Part shown: one piece after another, positions 1 through 6,315 of the stretch
Numbering within the stretch: position 1 is the stretch's first letter
Layout: each line of letters begins with the position of its first letter
Assembly (NCBI GenBank): GCA_024636135.1
Contig: JAGXHP010000045.1
Location: forward strand, 1 to 10,527
DNA: 10,527 nt
DNA from: Chloroflexota bacterium
GTDB taxonomy: Bacteria; Chloroflexota; Limnocylindria; QHBO01
Direction of reading: 5' to 3'
Program-made: the position numbers and the translations under genes
The notes under the pieces: model-generated
The model's database searches: none
Told to the model about the DNA's origin: nothing
The model's input: only the letters and a program-made list of their open reading frames with translations

Positions 1-1
1 G

Positions 2-628
2 GTCGATGCCGTGTGCGTGTTCACCGCCGCCTCCGAGGCATTCACCACCGCCAACATCAACATGTCGATCGCGGAGTCGATCGACGCGTTCCGCCCGGTC
101 ATCGACCGGGCGCGCGAGCGCGGTTGGTGGACGCGCGGCTACGTGAGCACGGCATTCGGCTGCCCGTACCAGGGTGAAGTGGGCGAGGACGCGGTGGTCG
201 CCGTGTCGCAGGAGCTCCTCGGCCTGGGCGTCGACGAGCTGAGCATCGGCGACACCATCGGCGTGGCCGGACCAGCGGACGTGCTACGCGTGGTGGGTGC
301 ACTCCAGGCGGCGGGCATCGGACAGGATCGGCTCGCGATGCACTTCCACGACACCCGTGGGACCGCGCTCGCCAACGTGCATGCCGCCCTGGACCTGGGC
401 GTGCGCTGCTTCGACAGCTCGACGGGCGGGACCGGGGGCTGTCCGTACGCGCCGGGTGCCGCAGGAAATCTCGCCACCGAGGATCTCGTCTATCTGCTCG
501 AGCGCGAGGGACTCTCCCACGGCGTCGACCTCGATGCGGTCCTGGGTGCGGCGCGCTACATCAGCCAGCAGCTCGATCGACCCCTGGCAACGAAGGTCGG
601 CCGGGCGGGCGGCTGGCGATTACCATAG
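2..628 (+). CDS. mvaB: Hydroxymethylglutaryl-CoA lyase, C-terminal part (5' end outside window)
   Basis: This enzyme cleaves 3-hydroxy-3-methylglutaryl-CoA to acetyl-CoA and acetoacetate, the last step of leucine degradation, in the cytoplasm. The reading frame is open from the left edge (first full codon at 2), so the N-terminal third is missing; the GTG at 11 is internal. About 208 residues are visible against roughly 300 for the whole family. The metal-binding HxH motif (MHFHDTRG, codons 338-361) and the family signature GGCPYAPGA with its active-site Cys at 440-442 are intact, followed by GNLATEDL. Together they separate it from related DRE-TIM enzymes such as homocitrate or isopropylmalate synthase. 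The next gene starts 7 nt after its stop, so co-transcription is possible, although a hexamer at 621-626 suggests that gene has its own promoter. The functional assignment is firm; the gene symbol is conventional. Confidence 0.93.
   Translation, partial: VDAVCVFTAASEAFTTANINMSIAESIDAFRPVIDRARERGWWTRGYVSTAFGCPYQGEVGEDAVVAVSQELLGLGVDELSIGDTIGVAGPADVLRVVGALQAAGIGQDRLAMHFHDTRGTALANVHAALDLGVRCFDSSTGGTGGCPYAPGAAGNLATEDLVYLLEREGLSHGVDLDAVLGAARYISQQLDRPLATKVGRAGGWRLP
621..626 (+). promoter_or_regulatory. Candidate -10 hexamer (TACCAT) for the nucleoside hydrolase gene
   Basis: TACCAT fits the TANNNT form of a bacterial -10 element and ends 9 nt before the ATG at 636. No Shine-Dalgarno sequence lies between, so the transcript would be leaderless or nearly so. 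It overlaps the stop region of the preceding lyase gene. No convincing -35 element is visible. It is supported mainly because similar hexamers precede other genes in this window. Confidence 0.35.
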
Positions 629-635
629 GCGCCCG

Positions 636-1622
636 ATGGACGCCGACGCCCCAACCCAGACCGAGCCGCGCCCGTTGATCCTGGACGTTGATACCGGGAT
701 CGACGACATGATCGCCCTGCTCATCGCCGCGACCAGCCCCGAGATCAACCTGCGCGGCGTGACCTGCGTCGCCGGCAACGTCGAGATCCATCACGTGGCC
801 CGCAACACCGGCAAGATCCTGCGCATGGTCGGGCGAGGCGACGTGCCGGTGAGCATCGGCGCCGCGCGGCCGCTAGAGCGGCGCCTGCGCACCGCGCCGG
901 ACACGCACGGGCCGACCGGCACCGGGTACGTCGAGCTCCGCGGGGAGGACCGCCAGCTCGGGACGACCGAGTACACGGCCATCCCCGCCAGCCGCTACCT
1001 CGGGGCACACGTGAGCCGGCACCCCGGCGAGGTGACCGTCCTGGCGCTGGGTCCGCTGACCAACCTCGCCTCGGCCGTCATCTCCGGCGTGGACCTGGCC
1101 GCCGGCACGCGCGAGGTGATCTGGATGGGCGGGACGCTCGAGGAGCGCGGCAACACCACCGAGACCGGTGAGTGGAACGCCTGCGTCGACCCGGAGGCGG
1201 TCGAGTCCTGCCTGGCAGCGGGCGCGCTGCATCGCATGTTTCCACTCGACGCGACCCAGGACATCGTGTTCAGCATGGACGACCTGCGCGCGCTGCCCGA
1301 TACCCACCTCGCCGGGATCGTGCGCGACGCGGTTCGGTTCTATGTCGGGTTCCACCAGAAGGCCGACGGCATCGATGGCGCCTATCTCCACGATCCCGTC
1401 GTCCTCATCGGGTCGCTGCTGCGGCCCGACCTGGTGACCGAGACCGTCACGGAGACCCTGGCCTGCGACACGAGCTCCGATGCCCACCTGGCGGGGAGCC
1501 TGTACCGAGCCGAGAGCGACGACCGACCGTCGACCTCGGTGGCCACGGCGATCGACCCCGAGGGGATGAAGTCGGAGCTCATCGCGCGCCTCGGCCGAGC
1601 CGTGGGCGCACCCAACAGCTGA
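636..1622 (+). CDS. Inosine/uridine-type nucleoside hydrolase
   Basis: Predicted ribonucleoside hydrolase of 328 residues that splits the N-glycosidic bond of a nucleoside to give ribose and free base, in the cytoplasm because no signal peptide is seen. The N-terminal calcium-binding cluster is intact: D17, D19, D23 and D24 in LDVDTGIDDMIAL. Also present are the VAGN motif near 45-48, LGPLTNLA at 138-145, the E179-W-N181 substrate loop and H252-D253 in the family's HDP motif, where the His is the usual leaving-group acid of the IU subgroup. Length matches the family (310-340). ATG 636 was chosen because it leaves a short tail before the first strand and lies just after the previous stop. The ECF transporter genes follow after 29 nt, suggesting hydrolysis of what they import. 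Purine versus pyrimidine preference cannot be read from the sequence. Confidence 0.92.
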   Translation: MDADAPTQTEPRPLILDVDTGIDDMIALLIAATSPEINLRGVTCVAGNVEIHHVARNTGKILRMVGRGDVPVSIGAARPLERRLRTAPDTHGPTGTGYVELRGEDRQLGTTEYTAIPASRYLGAHVSRHPGEVTVLALGPLTNLASAVISGVDLAAGTREVIWMGGTLEERGNTTETGEWNACVDPEAVESCLAAGALHRMFPLDATQDIVFSMDDLRALPDTHLAGIVRDAVRFYVGFHQKADGIDGAYLHDPVVLIGSLLRPDLVTETVTETLACDTSSDAHLAGSLYRAESDDRPSTSVATAIDPEGMKSELIARLGRAVGAPNS

Positions 1623-1636
1623 CCGCTCGCCCACAC

Positions 1637-1644
1637 GGAGGAGG
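1637..1644 (+). promoter_or_regulatory. Strong ribosome binding site for the ECF S component
   Basis: GGAGGAGG is followed by a 7-nt spacer and the ATG at 1652. It is one of two near-consensus Shine-Dalgarno sites in the window. It fixes the start of the S-component gene and shows that the organism uses SD-led initiation for genes inside operons. Confidence 0.75.
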
Positions 1645-1651
1645 TCGTCCC

Positions 1652-2749
1652 ATGGTCGTCCGCTGGATCATCGCCATCGCCGCGTTCCTCGTCGTCGCGT
1701 TCATCGGCATCGTCGGATTCGGAAACTTCGCCACCGGCATCGACGAGGAGGTCTTCTACGACATCGAGGGTGCGGACTCGTTCGCCGTCATCCTGGCCGT
1801 CGCCCTCATCGTGGGGTTCGTGGCCTACGCCGCGGTCGAGTACGCGCAGACACGGACGTTCGCGTCCATCTCGCGTCAGTTCGACACGAGGACCATCGTG
1901 CTCATGCCGGTGGCGATCGCCATCAATATCGTCCTCGGGGCTGCGGTCGCCAATGCTCTGAAGATCCCGATCTACCTCGACAGCATCGGCACCATCCTGG
2001 TCGGCGTGCTGGCCGGACCGATCCCCGGGGCGCTCACGGGATTCCTTTCGAACATGCTGTGGACCTACGTCGTCCCGCCGCCCTTCAACAGCGGTGCGGC
2101 GGCGGCCTTCGCCATCGTCGCGGCGGTCATCGGCCTGGTGGCAGGTCTCGTCGGGCGCGCCGCCTGGCTCCGTCCTCGCCCGAACCGACCCATGGGGCAG
2201 CTGCTGACCGGCGCCGTGGTCACCATCGGGGTCATCGCCCTCATGGCCTACCTGTCATTCCTCGGCTACGAGGCGATCATCGGCGAGTCCGGGATCACCG
2301 TTGCGAACGACAACGTGGCATTCGTGATCCTCGGCTGGCTGGCGCTTGCGCTCGTTGTCCTGACCGTCATCGGGCTTCTCTACATGCTGTTCGCCCGCCG
2401 CGACCTCACGGCCAGCTACGTCGTCATCGCCGGGCTCGGCACGGGGATCGTGGCGGCTCTCATCAGCGCGCCGATCAGCGCCAACCTGTTCGGCGGCGTG
2501 ACCGGGGCCGGCACCGACTTCCTGGTTGCCGCGTTTCGGCAGGCCGGCACCGATATCGGCGCGGCGACCCTGGGCCAGGGGCTGATCAGCGACCCGATCG
2601 ACAAGATCACGACCTTCTTCGTCGTCTACCTCATCGTGAGTGCCATGGCCACGCGCATGAAGGCGCGCTTCCCGCAGGGTGAACGGCTGTTCGATGCCCC
2701 TGCCACCGACGCGGCGGACGACGGCGAATGGCGAGGAGCCTCCGCCTGA
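1652..2749 (+). CDS. ECF transporter S component (substrate-binding membrane subunit), enlarged
   Basis: Polytopic membrane protein of 365 residues, read as the substrate-specificity subunit of an energy-coupling factor importer. About nine hydrophobic segments can be seen near 4-26, 42-63, 80-103, 111-137, 148-171, 183-206, 222-247, 254-280 and 318-336. The stretch IPIYLDSIGTILVG at 105-118, followed by AGPIPGALTGFLSNMLW, resembles S components where this region faces the T subunit and the binding pocket. It is larger than usual: most S components have about 170-220 residues and six helices, so there are extra N-terminal helices and an added central part. Immediate neighbours are a T component and two ATPases, making a self-contained (group I) cassette. 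The substrate is unknown; the upstream nucleoside hydrolase suggests a nucleoside or its base. The start is fixed by the GGAGGAGG site. The 3' end overlaps the T gene by 22 nt. Confidence 0.82.
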   Translation: MVVRWIIAIAAFLVVAFIGIVGFGNFATGIDEEVFYDIEGADSFAVILAVALIVGFVAYAAVEYAQTRTFASISRQFDTRTIVLMPVAIAINIVLGAAVANALKIPIYLDSIGTILVGVLAGPIPGALTGFLSNMLWTYVVPPPFNSGAAAAFAIVAAVIGLVAGLVGRAAWLRPRPNRPMGQLLTGAVVTIGVIALMAYLSFLGYEAIIGESGITVANDNVAFVILGWLALALVVLTVIGLLYMLFARRDLTASYVVIAGLGTGIVAALISAPISANLFGGVTGAGTDFLVAAFRQAGTDIGAATLGQGLISDPIDKITTFFVVYLIVSAMATRMKARFPQGERLFDAPATDAADDGEWRGASA

Positions 2750-3570
2750 CCGACCCGGCGCGAATCCCCGCGAACTCGCCGGGCCGGGGCATCCCCGACG
2801 TCATCGGGCGCCCCGGTCCGAGCCCGTTCCATCGGCTGAACCCCCTGACCAAGGCCACCCTGGCGACGACGACCGCCGTGGCGGCTGTCGTCCTCGGGGG
2901 GCTGGTCGGACCCAGCATTCTCGTCGGGGCCGCCGTGATCGTGCCGGCGGCCATGGCCGGCGTCCTGCGGCGCCTGCTCGTGATGGCCGCCATCCTCGCA
3001 CTGCCGATCGCGCTCTCTGCCTTCCTCATCAACCTGTTCTTCTTTCCCGGGGGCGAGACGGTGCTGCTGCGGATCGGGCCGGTCGCCGCCACGGCTGAGG
3101 GACTCGGATTTGCGATGGAGATCCTTGCCCGCATCCTCGCCATCAGCGGGGCGATCACCCTCTTCTACCTGACGACGCGCCCCGCCGACCTGGTGGTGGA
3201 CCTCGAGCGGCGAGGCGTCAGTCCCCGCGCGGCGTTCGTGATCAACGCCTCGGTCCAGACGGTGCCGGCGATGGTCGAACGCGCCGGCCAGATCACCGCG
3301 GCGCAGCGGGCGCGCGGCCTCGATACCGAGGGGTCGATCTGGCGCCGCGTGCGCGGCATCGTGCCGATCGTCGGTCCGGTCATCCTGGGATCCATTGCCG
3401 AGGTCGAGGAGCGCACGATGGCCCTCGAGGCGCGCGGCTTCAGCCGGCCCGGCCGCCGCACCCTGCTGTGGTCGCCGGGCGACTCCTCCCGTGAGGCGGT
3501 GCTCCGCTGGGCGATGGTGCTCGCGCTGGCGGCGCTCATCGTCGGGCGGATGAGCGGAGCGTGGCAGTGA
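2728..3570 (+). CDS. ecfT: ECF transporter T component (transmembrane coupling subunit)
   Basis: Membrane scaffold of 280 residues that joins the S component to the two ATPases. Hydrophobic segments lie near 43-60, 62-80, 84-106, 128-149 and 259-275, with a long, more polar region between. That region carries both diagnostic Ala-Arg-Gly motifs of the coupling helices, at 195-197 (QRARGLDT) and 235-237 (LEARGFSR), which dock into the grooves of the ATPases. Length is typical of the family (250-280). ATG 2728 lies inside the end of the S gene, giving a 22-nt overlap and likely translational coupling; no strong SD site is seen there. The N-terminal 35 residues are polar and proline-rich before the first helix. 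The two ARG motifs and the flanking ATPases make the assignment firm. Confidence 0.92.
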   Translation: MARSLRLTDPARIPANSPGRGIPDVIGRPGPSPFHRLNPLTKATLATTTAVAAVVLGGLVGPSILVGAAVIVPAAMAGVLRRLLVMAAILALPIALSAFLINLFFFPGGETVLLRIGPVAATAEGLGFAMEILARILAISGAITLFYLTTRPADLVVDLERRGVSPRAAFVINASVQTVPAMVERAGQITAAQRARGLDTEGSIWRRVRGIVPIVGPVILGSIAEVEERTMALEARGFSRPGRRTLLWSPGDSSREAVLRWAMVLALAALIVGRMSGAWQ

Positions 3571-4379
3571 CGCTGCGGCTGTCCGGGGTCGGCTACCGCT
3601 ATGCCGGGGCGACGCGCCCCTCCCTGCTCGACATCGATCTCGCTCTGCCGAACGGCAGCGTGGTGGGCCTCGTCGGCGCATCCGAGGCGGGCAAGACGAC
3701 GCTGTGCCTCGTTGCCAGCGGACTCGCGCCGCGGGTCGTGGGCGGCCAGGTCCGCGGCACGATCAGCCTGGACGACGAGGACGTGGACGCCTGGCCGATG
3801 CATCGGTTGTCGCAGCGGATCGGCATCGGATTCCAGAACCCCGCGACGCAGCTCTCGCAGGTCGCTTCCACGGTCTTCGAGGAGGTGGCGTTCGGGCCGA
3901 TGAACCTCGGGGTCGACCGATCCGACGTCGTGGATGGCACGTGGGCGGCGTTGGGCTCGCTCGGGATCGAGGATCTCGCCGGGCGCGACCCTGCGCGACT
4001 GTCCGGGGGGCAGCAGCAGCTCGTCGCCATGGCCGGCCTGCTCGCCATGCACCCCGAGCATCTCGTGCTCGATGAGCCGACAGCCCAGCTCGACCCGGCA
4101 GGCACGCGGCTCGTGGGCGCGGCCATCAGCCAGCTGGCGGCTGACGGCGTCAGCATCCTCGTGACGGAGCAGAAGACGGATCTCCTGGCGGCGATCGCGA
4201 GCAGCGTGGTGGTCCTCGCGGAAGGCCGGATCGCGCTCAGCGGCCCCACCGACGAAGTTCTTGCCGATCCACGCCTGGCGGACCTCGGCGTCGCCGAGCC
4301 TGCCGCTGTTCGGCTCCGTCGAGCGGCGACGTCTGCCGGGGTCGACACGGCACGGCTCGAGGCGGCGCTGCGTGACTGA
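3567..4379 (+). CDS. ecfA1: ECF transporter ATPase, first subunit (A1), with H-loop His replaced by Gln
   Basis: Cytoplasmic ABC ATPase of 270 residues that powers the ECF importer as a heterodimer with the next gene product. Visible motifs: Walker A GASEAGKT (37-44), Q-loop FQNP with Q90, signature LSGGQ (145-149) and Walker B ending LVLDEPT with D169-E170. The H-loop, where ECF ATPases normally read TEH or THD, is TEQ (Q202), so the switch histidine is missing. GTG 3567 was chosen because GGAG at 3556-3559 lies 7 nt upstream and the GTGA overlaps the stop of the T gene by 4 nt. GTG 3561 is a possible alternative adding two residues. The 3' end overlaps the second ATPase gene by 8 nt. Function in the importer is firm from motifs and context; the effect of the Gln is inference. 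Confidence 0.92.
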   Translation: MTLRLSGVGYRYAGATRPSLLDIDLALPNGSVVGLVGASEAGKTTLCLVASGLAPRVVGGQVRGTISLDDEDVDAWPMHRLSQRIGIGFQNPATQLSQVASTVFEEVAFGPMNLGVDRSDVVDGTWAALGSLGIEDLAGRDPARLSGGQQQLVAMAGLLAMHPEHLVLDEPTAQLDPAGTRLVGAAISQLAADGVSILVTEQKTDLLAAIASSVVVLAEGRIALSGPTDEVLADPRLADLGVAEPAAVRLRRAATSAGVDTARLEAALRD

Positions 4380-5202
4380 GCTCCGCGCCTCCGACCTCGT
4401 CCACGTCTACCCGGCCGCCGGCGTCCGAGCGCTCGATGGCATCGACCTCCTCATCGAGGCCGGCGAGACCGTGGCGCTCATCGGGCAGAACGGCAGTGGC
4501 AAGACCACCCTTGCTCGACACCTGAACGGCCTGCTGCGCCCGAGCTCCGGGCGGGTGCTCGTCGACGGCCGCGACGCCGCCGAGCTGACGGTGGCCCAGC
4601 TGGCGGCACAGGTCGGCCTCGTCTTCCAGGACCCGGACCGCCAGGTCTTCGCCGGATCGGTGCTGGCCGAAGTCGAATTCGGACCGCGGAACCTCGGCCG
4701 CTCGGGCGACGAGCTTCGTGGCGCGGTCCGGGAGTCACTAGCGGCGTGTGGTCTCGAGGGCGAGGAACGGACGAACCCCTACGACCTCGGACAGTCGCGA
4801 CGCAAGCTTCTGGCGCTGGCGTCCGTGCTGGCCATGCGCACCCCCGTCGTCGTCCTTGACGAGCCCACGACGGGCCAGGATCCCCGAGGAGTCGAACGTG
4901 TGCGAGCGGCGATCGCGGACATCGCCTCGAAGGGTCGCACGGTCCTGGCCATCAGCCATGACATGCGGTTCGTTGCCGAGACCTTCTCGCGGGTCATCGT
5001 CCTGCGCTCCGGTCGGATCATCCTGGACGGGAGTCCCTCGGAGGTGTTCGGCGCTGCGGCCTGGGACGCGCTGCGGTCGACGTACCTTGAGCCGCCGCTA
5101 TCGGCTCGAATCGGCGATCGTCTCGGGCAGGGCTCGACCCCGACCGACGCCAGCCTGATCGCCCGCCTGTCCGGAGACGAGGCCCAGGAGCAGAAGGCCT
5201 AG
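4372..5202 (+). CDS. ecfA2: ECF transporter ATPase, second subunit (A2), with degenerate signature motif
   Basis: Second ABC ATPase of the importer, 276 residues. Walker A GQNGSGKT (38-45), Q-loop FQDPDRQ with Q86, Walker B VVLDEPT with D163-E164 and a normal H-loop histidine in ISHD (H196) are present. The signature is unusual: where LSGGQ is expected the protein reads LGQSR (139-143), followed by RKLLALASVLA. I recall DLGxSxRK-type variants in a subgroup of ECF ATPases, so this is probably inherited rather than damage. Start GTG 4372 overlaps the A1 stop by 8 nt, with GAGG at 4359-4362 upstream; in-frame sequence further upstream belongs to A1 coding DNA. The TAG stop overlaps the stop of a convergent minus-strand gene within CTAG. 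The final 40 or so residues are a low-motif tail. Confidence 0.92.
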   Translation: MTELRASDLVHVYPAAGVRALDGIDLLIEAGETVALIGQNGSGKTTLARHLNGLLRPSSGRVLVDGRDAAELTVAQLAAQVGLVFQDPDRQVFAGSVLAEVEFGPRNLGRSGDELRGAVRESLAACGLEGEERTNPYDLGQSRRKLLALASVLAMRTPVVVLDEPTTGQDPRGVERVRAAIADIASKGRTVLAISHDMRFVAETFSRVIVLRSGRIILDGSPSEVFGAAAWDALRSTYLEPPLSARIGDRLGQGSTPTDASLIARLSGDEAQEQKA

Positions 5203-5642
5203 TAGAAGCCGGGCGGAGGCGGGAGGGGGCGACCCTCGGCGTCGACCCGCTCGGGGTCGGGGAGATCGTCGCGATGCTCGCGCTCCCCGATCGGTCCGGG
5301 AATCGGCAGGGCCATGACCGACGACGGCACTTCGTCCAGCCGGTCGTTGATGCCGCGCAGGCCGAGCCGGCGCAGCGCCGGGGCGAAGCGATCGGCAAAG
5401 TCGTCACTGCGCAGCAGTCCGAAGGTCAGCGACGAATGAGCGCGATTGAGCAGCTCGATGCCGCGCGCGCCCTCGGCGGCGTTCACCTGGTTGAGCCCGA
5501 GCTGGCGGTCGAGGATGTCGAGCGCCCGATTTGCTTCCCGGCGCGTCTGGTTGCTGAAATGCGGCGTACGGTTGACGAGCACGCGCGTCCGGTAGAGAGC
5601 GTCGCGCACGCGGCTGTCACGATCGAGGTGGCCCTGGGTCAT
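5199..5642 (-). CDS. Uncharacterised 147-residue protein
   Basis: I do not recognise this protein. It is probably cytoplasmic: no signal peptide or membrane segment is seen. It is rich in Arg, Asp and Leu, likely helical over residues 5-75 (RREANRALDILDRQLGLN), with an acidic then proline-rich tail ending PLPPPPGFY. Codons are strongly GC-ending in this frame, which supports real coding. It fills the gap between two plus-strand genes exactly: its stop overlaps the ATPase stop within CTAG (5199-5202) and its ATG overlaps the start of the Nudix gene within CATG (5640-5643). ATG 5642 was chosen because TAGTAT lies 7 nt upstream and residues further upstream would be antisense to the Nudix coding region, with Ser/Arg/Pro-rich shadow-like composition. 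It is a single-gene transcript with no evident partner. Confidence 0.72.
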   Translation of the reverse strand: MTQGHLDRDSRVRDALYRTRVLVNRTPHFSNQTRREANRALDILDRQLGLNQVNAAEGARGIELLNRAHSSLTFGLLRSDDFADRFAPALRRLGLRGINDRLDEVPSSVMALPIPGPIGEREHRDDLPDPERVDAEGRPLPPPPGFY

Positions 5643-6315
5643 GGAGCGAATACTACGCGCTGACGGCGGCTGGGAGGAGGAGATCGCCGATGCCCTGGGT
5701 CGCGCCCTGCGGCCGATCCCGCGCGATGAGCGGCTCCTCCCTCGCAGTGGCGGCACGGTCGGCACGCTGCGTACCTATGACCGCGCACTGTTCCCGCCGG
5801 CTCGCCGGGCAGCCACCCTGCTCGCCATCTATCCCGATGCCGACGGCCGGCTGGTCGTCCCGCTGACCGTGCGCCACGCCGACCTGCGCGCCCACGCGGG
5901 CGAGGTCTCGCTGCCGGGCGGCGCGGTCGATACCACCGATGCCACTCCCCAGGCTGCCGCGCTGCGCGAGGCGTGGGAGGAGATCGGCCTGGAGCCCACG
6001 ACGGTGCACATCGCCGGGCATCTCGACGACGTGTGGATCCCGGTCAGCAACTTCGAGCTGCGACCCTTCGTCGGGACGGTCTCCCAACGGCCGCTCCTCG
6101 TCCCGCACGATGCGGAGGTAGCGTCGATCGTCGAGCTCCCGCTCGATGCCCTGTTCGACGACGAGGTCTTCGGCACCGAGGAGTTCGACGGTCGAGGGTT
6201 CACCTTCCACGCCGGCGCCTACCGCTACGGCGGCGTCCGGATCTGGGGCGCGACGGCGTTCACGCTCGACATGCTGGCCCAGGTCCTCCACCCCCGCGAT
6301 CAGCGCCTGGTCTGA
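5641..6315 (+). CDS. nudL: Nudix hydrolase, probable CoA pyrophosphatase (NudL type)
   Basis: Predicted to cut the pyrophosphate bond of coenzyme A or its derivatives, giving phosphopantetheine and adenosine 3',5'-bisphosphate. Of 224 residues, positions 60-215 form a Nudix fold. The subfamily signature is clear: LRAHAGEVSLPGG (82-94) leading into a Nudix box with D100, then ALREAWEEIGL (107-117), whose Arg and Glu residues bind the metal. The C-terminal IWGATAFTLDML is also typical of NudL. Length agrees with the family (190-230). ATG 5641 overlaps the divergent ATG of the minus-strand neighbour and has no clear SD; the N-terminal 40 residues carry no motif, so the start is less certain than the rest. 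The last 16 nt overlap the convergent phosphatase gene. Other Nudix substrates cannot be excluded. Confidence 0.88.
   Translation: MERILRADGGWEEEIADALGRALRPIPRDERLLPRSGGTVGTLRTYDRALFPPARRAATLLAIYPDADGRLVVPLTVRHADLRAHAGEVSLPGGAVDTTDATPQAAALREAWEEIGLEPTTVHIAGHLDDVWIPVSNFELRPFVGTVSQRPLLVPHDAEVASIVELPLDALFDDEVFGTEEFDGRGFTFHAGAYRYGGVRIWGATAFTLDMLAQVLHPRDQRLV
5650..5655 (-). promoter_or_regulatory. Candidate -10 hexamer (TAGTAT) for the 147-residue protein gene
   Basis: On the minus strand TAGTAT ends 7 nt before the ATG at 5642, the spacing expected for a leaderless mRNA. It stands out as AT-rich in very GC-rich DNA and no Shine-Dalgarno site is present. It lies within the first codons of the divergent Nudix gene. 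No -35 element is evident. Confidence 0.42.

Noticed and set aside
297..635. Upstream extension of the nucleoside hydrolase frame from a start at 297
   Set aside because: The extra residues overlap the lyase gene and are Arg/Ser-rich shadow sequence; the hydrolase fold begins just after ATG 636.
873..1634. Long minus-strand open frame opposite the nucleoside hydrolase
   Set aside because: No recognisable motif, and it is antisense to a well-conserved enzyme; long antisense frames are expected in GC-rich codon-biased DNA.
1623..1651. Riboswitch upstream of the ECF S component
   Set aside because: Only 29 nt separate the genes and they hold just an SD site; there is no room for an aptamer such as those found before vitamin ECF genes.
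2626..3681. 351-codon minus-strand open frame across the T component
   Set aside because: Arg/Gly/His-rich composition with no domain, and fully opposite a gene with both ARG motifs; an artefact of GC bias.
5274..5663. Plus-strand open frame opposite the 147-residue protein
   Set aside because: Weaker codon bias than the minus frame, no motif, and it runs into the Nudix gene in another frame.
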